This document shows positions 56,540 to 64,000 of a DNA stretch of 64,000 nucleotides, one piece after another (the first letter of the stretch is position 1; each line of letters opens with the position of its first letter). Under the pieces are notes generated by a model that saw only the letters and a list, made by a program, of their open reading frames with translations, was not told the origin of the DNA and made no database searches. The translations under genes were made by a program, and so were the position numbers. The DNA comes from Ophiostoma sp. CBS 140.51 (Eukaryota; Ascomycota; Sordariomycetes; Ophiostomatales; Ophiostomataceae): NCBI GenBank assembly GCA_029298735.1, contig JANSLP010000025.1, positions 1 to 64,000 of the forward strand, in the 5' to 3' direction.

Positions 56540-57370
56540 ATGGCTCCCGAAAAGCCATCGGACCGGGACTCTTCCCGTCGACCCCGTTATACCACGCCGC
56601 ACCACCCCCTGTGCATGCCTGTGGGCTCCTCGTCTGCCTCTGGCTCTGGCTCCTCTCAGCAGGCTGGGTCAAAAATGAGCCTTATGGCTTCCTACAAGCA
56701 CTACACGACCTGCGGTACATATTATGGCGGTCCCTTTTCTGATCCAGTCGGCCCGCCGAAGCCCTGCTATACCTGCACGTGTAGTAAACACGGTCCTCAC
56801 AGATGCTGCTTATCGATGTCAGAGTACGTGAGCCTCACCGTCGACCAGCTTGTGCGCCGGCGCCAGAACGACTGCAGAACGCAACTTTTTATCAACAAGG
56901 TCGCCGATCCATATGCAAAGGCGCCGCCGCAGGAGACCGGCCCTGAGACACACGTCGCCGCCATGGACATCGATCCGGCGTCTCATGATGAACCTATCAT
57001 CAAGTCCGAGCCCAACGATAACTTTGAGGTTGCCGCCGTCCCTGTCGTCCACGAGGGGGGTGCTGATGTGAACACCATGGACACGGATATGGACATGGCC
57101 GACATGGACCTGGAGATCGTGGACATGGAGGACATCCCCCTCAGTGACCCCATCGATGAGATCATCGAACGCGAATACGACTTTGTGCCCGAGTTCCCCG
57201 AAGAGGGCGACAGCGATATGGACTTTGATGTACCCAGCCCGAAGGAACTCAGCGCGGCCAGTCAGCCGCTGGAGCCTGCCCGCCCTCTCGCCTGGCCGTG
57301 GACGACTCTCACCAGCTACGCCAGACACCAGAACCAAACCGCCCTGGGTCGCGTCGGCCGCTTCTTTTAA
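56540..57370 (+). CDS. Unrecognised Cys/His-rich acidic protein
   Basis: 276 aa, single exon, start context ACCATGG. I do not recognise the family. Residues 58-90 hold a compact Cys/His cluster (Cys58, Cys76, Cys79, Cys81, His84, His87, Cys89, Cys90; the core reads CYTCTCSKHGPHRCC) that could bind zinc. Residues 140-240 are very acidic, with Met-Asp repeats (DTDMDMADMDLEIVDMED) and an IKSE sequence at 154-157 that fits the SUMO consensus (Lys155). The C-terminus is Pro/Trp/Arg-containing and basic. Base composition is coding-like, with GC-rich third positions. Cys/His cluster plus acidic stretch plus SUMO site would suit a nuclear regulator, but that is inference. No membrane segment or signal peptide seen. 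Confidence 0.7.
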   Translation: MAPEKPSDRDSSRRPRYTTPHHPLCMPVGSSSASGSGSSQQAGSKMSLMASYKHYTTCGTYYGGPFSDPVGPPKPCYTCTCSKHGPHRCCLSMSEYVSLTVDQLVRRRQNDCRTQLFINKVADPYAKAPPQETGPETHVAAMDIDPASHDEPIIKSEPNDNFEVAAVPVVHEGGADVNTMDTDMDMADMDLEIVDMEDIPLSDPIDEIIEREYDFVPEFPEEGDSDMDFDVPSPKELSAASQPLEPARPLAWPWTTLTSYARHQNQTALGRVGRFF

Positions 57371-58036
57371 AGAAGCAGGCCGTTCCTGCTCCCGGCTACG
57401 GGATCGTCTGATTTTTCGTTCTGATTTATATACTTTGTACTTCGGGCTCCTCATTTTCTGATAATAGCCGTTTCTTTTTGGACATCGTTTTTTGTTTTTC
57501 TTTGCTTGGATTTTTTCGACCTCTCACTTTTTTTTTTTTCGTTTTGTCTTATATACCCTGGAAGCTAGGCGTTCAGGTTTTTCGTTATTCGATAGTTCTC
57601 AAAAGCAATACTATATACGATTTTTGTTTACTTTTCCTTCAGCGACGTCTTCTTGTGTAGTTTCATTGGCTGGTCGGAACGAGGAAAGGGATGGGATGTC
57701 GTCCAAACGAGGCTTGGCGATAGGTGGTCTCGGATCGACCAAATCCGGCAAGGATCCACTGTCCACTGTGAAGACTGCTATGGGGGTAAGACCAGGTGCG
57801 CCCCGCCTGGAGAGCGCTGACTGGCTCGCTGGCAGGGGGTGTGGTTCTACCGAAGCTTAGGCGGCCACTTTAGCACACAAGTCGCTAAGACGCGCTCAAC
57901 GCGTCAAATCTGCCCCTCTTTACAGAAGTCACTTCACGATCTCATCACGGCACATTCACACACGACACAGCGTGCCCACGTGCGACAATAACCCTCGCGA
58001 CATCCTAAAGACGAGAAATCCCACCCAAACCTCACA
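57371..58036. other. Intergenic between the Cys/His-acidic gene and NSE1
   Basis: 666 nt; T-rich 3' flank then the NSE1 promoter. A 122-codon frame at 57492-57860 has no motif and is not called as a gene. Confidence 0.5.
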
Positions 58037-59440
58037 ATGCCTCAATCAAGTCGAAAACGCGCACGGTCAGACGCCGAGGGAGGCCGATCGGATCGCCGGC
58101 GATCAAGGCGCGACGACGACGCCAACAATGATCACGACGACAGCCGCGCTGACGACAGCATGGCCGGGCCTAGCAATGGCGGCGGTATGGACGTTGATAA
58201 CCATGCGCAGTCACAAAACGGCCAACCAAGCTCCTGGCAGCTGCCCGCGGGCTACGACGACAGCAACCGCGCGTTCCTGCAAGCCTTCATGGCTCACGGC
58301 GCGCTCACCTTTCAACAGGCCCAGCAGGTGCTGGCGCCTATTCTGAACGTGAAGAACGGCCTCGCAGCGACAGCAGCCGGTGCGAGTCAGGAAGATTTCC
58401 AGTTTATGAGCGCAGACGAGGTCACCTTTGCCATGCTACGACAGTACATCAACCAGGCCAAAAGCGCACTGATGCCGCTCGACTTTGATATTCGGTCAGC
58501 CACAAACGAGAGAGCTGTGTCAGATGGAGGAGGATACAACAGCAACGACCACCGCGTCTGGGTCCTTGTGAGCACCGACAACGACCCCAAGTCGCACTTG
58601 GCCGTGCTTTTTACGCCACGCAAGCTGGCGTTTATATACCGTCTGCTGGACGCCCTGTTTGACACCTACAACACGCCACGCATCGAGGCGCTGTGCTTGA
58701 CGGAGCAACAGGCCCTCAAGCTCTCCCGACCGCCACGGACAACAGCGCGGCAGAGTGTGGGTGCAGATGCAGAGGGAGCTGGCGCAGGAGCCGCTGGAGC
58801 CGACGCCGCGAACCGCGACAAGGGTCTCAAGCATTCGGTTGTTTTGTCTCTTCTGGCTTCCCTCGTGCGCCAGGGCTGGCTCTCCAAGAGTGCCCAGGGT
58901 TTCTATGCCTTGACGACACGTGCTCTGCTCGAGCTGGAGCCCTTTTTGGTCGACCAGTACAACGAAGAGCCCGCCGGCACGACGACCGCAACTTCATGGC
59001 AGCGCATCAAGTACTGCGCCGCCTGCCGTGAACTCATCACCTCGGGCCTACGCTGTGCGACGCCGACTTGCACTTTGCGGTTGCACGACCATTGTGAAGA
59101 GGCCTTTTGGCGTACGCAGGCCCGCGGGAGCAATACCCGCCACCGCTGCCCCAAATGCGAGGCACCCTGGGGCAAAGCCGAAGAAGCCAACGGCGAGGTG
59201 ACGGGCAAGCTGCACTTTATCGGCGAGCGGGCGATTACATCCACGGATGTGTACAGACGCAAAAAGCGGCAGGGCCGGCCGAGCGAGGGTGTGGATGAGT
59301 TGATGCGGACTCTTCAGCCGAGGTCAGCGACAGGTGGAAGAGGGAGAGGAGGAGGTGGTGGAGAGGGCGAATTGGCAGAGCCGTTCCGGCAAGCAGCATC
59401 CCGGAGGCGGGAGGTTGAAGCTGATGGCGATGAGGAGTAG
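58037..59440 (+). CDS. NSE1: SMC5/6 complex subunit Nse1 (RING-like)
   Basis: Nuclear SMC5/6 subunit with a variant RING, active as ubiquitin ligase with the Nse3 MAGE protein; DNA repair and replication fork stability. 467 aa, single exon. The N-terminal 60 residues are Arg/Asp-rich and probably nuclear-localising/disordered. Nse1 winged-helix part: NRAFLQAFMAHGALTFQQAQ, VWVLVSTDNDPKSHLAVLF, HSVVLSLLASLVRQGWL with GFYALTTRALLELEPFL. The C-terminal RING-like finger is at 327-374 with Cys327, Cys330, Cys340, Cys345, His350, Cys353, Cys371 and Cys374. A basic, Gly-rich tail follows. An insert of about 20 residues (Gly/Ala-rich, near 240-262) is longer than in yeast Nse1. Confidence 0.9.
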   Translation: MPQSSRKRARSDAEGGRSDRRRSRRDDDANNDHDDSRADDSMAGPSNGGGMDVDNHAQSQNGQPSSWQLPAGYDDSNRAFLQAFMAHGALTFQQAQQVLAPILNVKNGLAATAAGASQEDFQFMSADEVTFAMLRQYINQAKSALMPLDFDIRSATNERAVSDGGGYNSNDHRVWVLVSTDNDPKSHLAVLFTPRKLAFIYRLLDALFDTYNTPRIEALCLTEQQALKLSRPPRTTARQSVGADAEGAGAGAAGADAANRDKGLKHSVVLSLLASLVRQGWLSKSAQGFYALTTRALLELEPFLVDQYNEEPAGTTTATSWQRIKYCAACRELITSGLRCATPTCTLRLHDHCEEAFWRTQARGSNTRHRCPKCEAPWGKAEEANGEVTGKLHFIGERAITSTDVYRRKKRQGRPSEGVDELMRTLQPRSATGGRGRGGGGGEGELAEPFRQAASRRREVEADGDEE

Positions 59441-60117
59441 AAGAAAAGAGACTACGATGTATGGATGGAATTTTTACCATATTGTATGGCGGCTGGCGTT
59501 TCGGTGTACAAAAAGAGTCAATTTTGATAGCCTTTCTACAAGACAAATACTGGAAAAGCCCAGATTAATCTGCATGAAAGACGATAAACAATGGCATAAA
59601 TGTCCAAAAAAAACATTGCGACGACATTTTTCTGGGCGGTGATTGGACGGTTTCACCTCTCTCTATCCTTTTCGACTTTCTTGGTAAAACCCTGGTGCCT
59701 GTGATGCATTTGCTGCATTTTGCTCGTATTGGATGACATCACCCGTACTGTTTGCGCTGTGGGCTGTGTTTCGCCCCTGCAACAGCATAGCTAGCGCCCG
59801 CTACTAAAAAGCTAGTTTCAGCGGTCGCAAAGACGGGGAATTGTGGAAATCGGGCGCTGTCTTTTCGGTTTACTGTGCTGTCATTCGTCGGTTTCAGTGG
59901 GAGGCGAGCTGAAAGCGGCCTCCCAGTTCTAGTAGCCGCCCTCCCAAAATCTCCAAGTCCGGACCAGTCCCGCCTTCCAGCTTTAGCTCCCATTGCATGT
60001 GCAACTTCAAGAAAGGGAGAACAAATAAAAAGACGAAGCAAGTTTTGACTCCTTCAATCATTCTCACATCTTCACATTTGCAAACTCAACGAACATTCAT
60101 GATACCCAACCTTCACC
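59441..60117. other. Intergenic between NSE1 and the membrane protein gene
   Basis: 677 nt; 3' flank of NSE1 and promoter of the next gene. No gene seen. Confidence 0.5.
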
Positions 60118-61534
60118 ATGCTCGACTACTTTAGCACCAAGAAGAGCCGCAAGCCCAAGCCGGAGAGCGCCAGCCCCAGTGCAACCTCAAATCAACAAAA
60201 GGAACAACCCCCTGCGAAACCACCCCGGCCGTCATCGACGTCAAACAGAAACAGCCCTGTTGAAGACGTCCCCGTGCTCGACCGCGACGAGCAGTCCTTC
60301 CTTGAGAACCTGACGCACAACTGGGGCACCTCGGACAACGACGACGACTATGTCAACGATGACGGGACGGGAGAGCGGCCACCACTGCCGCCGCGCATCA
60401 AGACACCCGATCTGACGTGGGACAGCGACAGCGAGTCGTTTGTGCGCAGCGAGAGATTGATGGCTGTCGACAATGATGTACTGAAGCCGACGTCGTCAAA
60501 GGACAAGAGTGGGAGTGGCGGCGTCAGTGGCGTCGGCAGGCGGCTGTCGACCTTCTTCAGCTCTAAAAAGGGTAAGGGCAAGGACCGGCCGCACCCTGCG
60601 CATCTCACTGTGCCCGGTAAAGTGGATGTGGATGCCGATGCGGCGTCGTCCAACAGCCAGCTTGCTGCTGTCGTGACACCCGACGAAGAAGACCGCGAGC
60701 GCGATGATCTGGCGCGCGTCCTGGACAATTTGGACCTGGGCAAAGATCCCAGCGACAAGGCCGACCTCAAGGGCAAGGACAAGGACAAGAGCCAATCGAA
60801 GGCGAGCAAGTTTGCGGTATCTCTATCGGCTGAGTCTACGGAGCTGGTCCGCCGTTTCGTCCTTGTTCTCAAGGACCTGGTGAATGGTGTGCCCACAGCT
60901 GGCAACGACCTCAAGAGTCTGTTGGACGACCGCGACGGTGCCCTCGCCCGCGGCTTTGACCGTTTGCCCTCGAGCATGCGCAAGCTAGTGTCACAGCTGC
61001 CCAGCAAACTGACATCGTCGCTTGCGCCCGAGCTGCTGGCCGCTGCTGCCGCGTCGCAGGGTGTCAAGTACGAAGAGGAGAAGGAGGGTGTCACTGCCAA
61101 GGGTGCGGCCAAGACGATGCTGCTGCCGCTGCTCACTAAGCCGAATGCTATTGTCAAGATGCTCAAGGCAATTATGAACGCGCTCAAGCTAAGGTGGCCT
61201 GCGTTTATCGGCACCAGCGCCATCTGGAGTGTCGCTCTTTTCTGTAAGTCAAGGTACTCCCCATGCGTATTGAAGATAGACGGCTACTAATGATTTTCCA
61301 GTGCTTCTGTTTGTCCTCTGGTACTGCCACAAGCGCGGTCGTGAGGTCCGCCTCGAGAAGGAGGCTACCGATGCCGGTGAAGGCCCATCCAATGCCGATG
61401 AACTGCCTGACGGTGCTGATGCGGACGCTCGCGAACCTCCGATTGTGATCAAGGAGGTCTCTCCCAAGGACGAAGCCACTACAGCAAGTGGCATGCCGCG
61501 GCCACCCATTGGCCCCGATGCACCGAAGAAATAA
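60118..61534 (+). CDS. Unrecognised single-pass membrane protein
   Basis: Exons 60118-61243 and 61302-61534 join over a 58 nt intron (GTAAGT donor, CTACTAATG branch site, CCAG acceptor) to give 452 aa. No signal peptide. Residues 1-240 are basic and Ser/Asp-rich, with a proline motif (PPLPPRIKTP). A structured segment at about 240-365 includes ELVRRFVLVLKDLVNGVPTA, a DR-rich loop and LLPLLTKPNAIVKMLKAIMN. One long hydrophobic segment (about 362-385) is split by the intron between SVALF and LLLFVLWYCHKRGRE. A short, charged, probably cytosolic or lumenal tail ends in PPIGPDAPKK. I do not recognise the family; topology and role are not deducible. Single membrane segment near the C-terminus would suit a tail-anchored-like or ER protein. 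Confidence 0.75.
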
Positions 61535-61830
61535 GAAGATATCCGAGGAGGAAAAATATATGTTGGTTAAAATACAGGTTTGGATTTTTTGCTTATTTCG
61601 TTTCATTCTCTTCTCTTTGCATTTTTGACGAGGTCACGATGGATATGTTTGGCGGATGTAATGGATACCAAGGGAAAGTACGACGTACATTGTACACGCT
61701 AGTTAGATAAATATCATGATTGCTTTTTATTTTTTTGTTCGTCTCATATCATTTCGTCCCATCCACGCTATGCCATTGTCTGTGCTCAAACCCGTCCCGT
61801 ACCCTTGACTCCATAATCTCAATCCCCATA
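61535..61830. other. Convergent intergenic spacer
   Basis: Nearly 300 nt of AT-rich sequence holding the 3' flanks of the membrane protein gene and of BRE2. No gene seen. Confidence 0.5.
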
Positions 61831-64000
61831 TCAGTCATCCATTGACGCATCCCGTCCGCCCTCGAGAGCGGCCCGTGCCGTCCTCGTGCTGCTGCTCGTG
61901 TCTGCAATTCCGGCCCCACCACCGGCTCCACCGCCGTCCAACGTCCAAAAGTACACCTCGTCCACAATGTCGTACACAATGTCCTCGGCAATTTGCTCTG
62001 CATACCGTTCTGCGACAGGCCGCAGTTTTGTCAGCTGTGGTGGTGCTGTCGGCAGTACCTTTCGGGAGTGACCATCCTCATCGTCGCCGGTATCGACCAT
62101 GGTGACGTCGCCAATATCGTCGTCGCCCTCGCCACCGCCGCCGTCAATCTTGAGCTTCAGGTCCTCGCCCGGCGGCGGGTACCAAAAATCGGGGCCAAAG
62201 TTGACTTCTACAGCACCGCCGCCAAACACGCTGACGGCTGGGTAGTACCCCAAAGTGCCATCATCAAGCCGCTCGCGCGCGCCCTCTTGGATCTTGCTGT
62301 TGGTCGACGATGCTGGCGGCAAAAACGACAAGAGGTTCGTCCAGGGCGTGCCCCGCAGCTTGCCGTTCTTATACACGCGGATGTGCGAGCCGGGCAGGGT
62401 GCGCATGCAGGCGACCGGGTGGTTGGGGTTGGGCGGTTCGCCGCCACCTGGGATGGCCGAGGCTGCACCGGGTGGCGGTTTCTTGATGGCTGTATTGTGT
62501 GTCGATGCTGGGTTGCTCGATCCGTTCAGTGTGGGTGCTGGGTTGGCCAGGTCTTCGAGTTCGCGGCTGGGCACATAGTCAAACTTTTCAAACACCGTCT
62601 TTGTCGTTTGGAACCGGAAGGGAATGCGGTCGCGCACAATGTTGGGCCCGTCGTCGCGGTCGTAGTTGCGCCGGTCCTCGTCGTCCACGTCGACGGCCGG
62701 GTTGTACGTGCCGTGAACCACTTTTCGGTGCAGGGCCTCTGATGGAAGCTGGATTTCGAGGCCAATAACGTCGCCCTCACGAATATCTTCGTCTTCGTCG
62801 TCTTCTGCACTGGCGTTGCCACTACTGCCCAACGATCCGTTCGCACCACCACCGCCGCCGCCTGTGTTTCCCCGCGACACGGAAAAGAACTCTTTGGGCC
62901 GTGACATGTGCACCTTTTGGCCCTTGCGGTCGCGGATGCCGTAACCATATGCGTCGTAGCCCACAGGGGCATCGCGCGACGCTTCGCGACGTGCCCATCC
63001 GACACGCACATGGCCGTGTGAAGGGGGTTCGCCTGCCTTTTTGTTGCTGCTCTCCTTCTCCTTTTGTTTTCCACTGCTCTTGTCGCTGCCCTCTTTCAAG
63101 ATGCCCCGTGTCACCTTGCACTCCCAGTACCAACGACCCTGTCGTGCAACCACATTGGCACGTGCCGTCCGAAATCCGCTGTCGCCGTGGATGTTGAGCC
63201 CCGTCTGGTCAAAGAACACGTTGGGCGGTGCGTCCTCAAAGCTAAAGTGTGCATAGTGTGGCTTGGGCTCGGTCTGGCGGAAGTAGTGCGACGACGGGAA
63301 GCGAGGGTCGGCAATACCGCTCTCGTAAACATAACCACGACGATTGATGGGCTGCTCCGAAAACAGCTCGAGAAACTCAACCTCTTGTCCGCTGGCCAGC
63401 TGCACATTGTGCCGCGCCCGGTTGATGGGGCTCGCTGGCGGCTCAAAGTCGCTGGGCCGCAGAGGACCGGCCAGTCGTACGCGCACCGGCAGCCCTTCGT
63501 TGGCTTTAGCAGCGGCTGCTGTCTTGGTCGTCGTAGCGTTACTCGCCGTCTCGTTTCCGCTTCCACCACCACCCAAACTGAAGGTGACGGTCGACTCGTT
63601 TGATCTTTCTGTTGCATCCTTCCGTTTCGGCTCGGGCGTCGCTCTCAATCCAGTGTCTGCTGCCTTCGACTCTCTCTTCTTTAGCGACTCCTTCTTGACG
63701 CGCTTCTCACGCACTGCCACGTTCGGCACATCCTCCCCCGGCCCTGTCGGCTTCGGTGTCGACCGCGACTCGGGGTTCAATGGTGACCGAACCGCGGGCG
63801 TGTGGTCCTCGTCGGCCAAGGCGCGTTTTTGCGGCAGGGAGGACGGCGGGTTGGGCGGTGCCGAGGGGGCAGGCGAGGCCGACGAGCGCGATCCGGAAGC
63901 GGCACCCGGTGGTGGTGTAGGAGACGACGTGCCAGCAGCGCCTTGCGAGTATGAGGAGGAGGAGTAAGGGATCGTGGGCGGCGGAATGGGCGTGACTTTG
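61831..64000 (-). CDS. BRE2: COMPASS subunit Bre2/Ash2-type SPRY protein (5' end outside window)
   Basis: Subunit of the Set1/COMPASS histone H3K4 methyltransferase, nuclear. The minus-strand frame is open from 61831 to the right edge with no ATG, so at least the start is missing. The visible part is more than 720 aa. The SPRY domain spans PHYAHFSFEDAPPNVFFDQTG, ANVVARQGRWYWECKVTRG, GHVRVGWARREASRDAPVG with GYDAYGYGIRD, then GDVIGLEIQLPS, and after a long insert GSHIRVYKNGKLRGTPW and YYPAVSVFGGGAVEVNFGPDFWYPP. The C-terminal helix VAERYAEQIAEDIVYDIVDE is the Sdc1/Dpy30-docking motif. Low-complexity inserts interrupt the SPRY, as in yeast Bre2. The PHD/winged-helix part of metazoan Ash2L is not visible in this fragment. 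Confidence 0.88.
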   Translation of the reverse strand, partial: KVTPIPPPTIPYSSSSYSQGAAGTSSPTPPPGAASGSRSSASPAPSAPPNPPSSLPQKRALADEDHTPAVRSPLNPESRSTPKPTGPGEDVPNVAVREKRVKKESLKKRESKAADTGLRATPEPKRKDATERSNESTVTFSLGGGGSGNETASNATTTKTAAAAKANEGLPVRVRLAGPLRPSDFEPPASPINRARHNVQLASGQEVEFLELFSEQPINRRGYVYESGIADPRFPSSHYFRQTEPKPHYAHFSFEDAPPNVFFDQTGLNIHGDSGFRTARANVVARQGRWYWECKVTRGILKEGSDKSSGKQKEKESSNKKAGEPPSHGHVRVGWARREASRDAPVGYDAYGYGIRDRKGQKVHMSRPKEFFSVSRGNTGGGGGGANGSLGSSGNASAEDDEDEDIREGDVIGLEIQLPSEALHRKVVHGTYNPAVDVDDEDRRNYDRDDGPNIVRDRIPFRFQTTKTVFEKFDYVPSRELEDLANPAPTLNGSSNPASTHNTAIKKPPPGAASAIPGGGEPPNPNHPVACMRTLPGSHIRVYKNGKLRGTPWTNLLSFLPPASSTNSKIQEGARERLDDGTLGYYPAVSVFGGGAVEVNFGPDFWYPPPGEDLKLKIDGGGGEGDDDIGDVTMVDTGDDEDGHSRKVLPTAPPQLTKLRPVAERYAEQIAEDIVYDIVDEVYFWTLDGGGAGGGAGIADTSSSTRTARAALEGGRDASMDD

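Noticed and set aside
63817..63819. Start of the Bre2-like protein at 63819
   Set aside because: The codon is TTG and the frame stays open to the edge of the window with coding-like composition, so the gene is simply cut off.

Overview
The window is nuclear DNA of a filamentous ascomycete (Pezizomycotina, most likely Sordariomycetes; genus not determinable by eye). The basis is short 50-80 nt GT-AG introns with CTAAC/CTAAT branch sites, GC-rich codon third positions, pyrimidine-rich leaders before start codons, Ser/Gly/Gln-rich low-complexity tails, and a gene set of conserved single-copy housekeeping genes. I recognise no secondary-metabolite cluster, CRISPR array, rRNA, tRNA or intact transposon.

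Left part (1-15.7 kb): the two genes of the cytosolic type I fatty acid synthase lie head to head, alpha subunit FAS2 on the minus strand and beta subunit FAS1 on the plus strand, separated by about 3.4 kb that must carry both promoters. Together they encode the complete dodecameric FAS, including its own phosphopantetheinyl transferase. Next on the plus strand come a guanine deaminase with a striking in-frame hydrophobic extension beyond its stop codon (17.3-19.0 kb), and a PHO84-type phosphate permease with a roughly 340-residue low-complexity C-terminal tail (21.7-24.5 kb).

Middle (25-41 kb): a LAM/Ysp2/GRAMD1-type sterol transfer protein (GRAM, VASt and membrane anchor; minus strand, split by an 828 nt intron), a MIT-like/coiled-coil protein (plus), a cyclin L-like protein (minus), a mitochondrial EF-G2/MEF2 ribosome-recycling GTPase (minus), and the retromer sorting nexin Vps17 (plus).

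From 41.0 to 50.8 kb there is almost 10 kb without a convincing gene. The right part carries a sorbitol/polyol dehydrogenase with three exons (plus), the COP9 signalosome subunit CSN6 (minus), an unrecognised Cys/His-rich acidic protein (plus), the SMC5/6 subunit Nse1 (plus), an unrecognised single-pass membrane protein (plus), and at the right edge a 5'-truncated Bre2/Ash2 SPRY subunit of COMPASS (minus).

Apart from the FAS pair, the genes do not form an obvious functional cluster. All exon joins were derived by hand from splice signals, reading frame and motif continuity; none is backed by transcript data. No wholly new multi-gene system is evident. The observations most worth checking are the guanine deaminase extension, the phosphate-permease tail, the orphan Cys/His-acidic gene and the 10 kb gene-poor interval.
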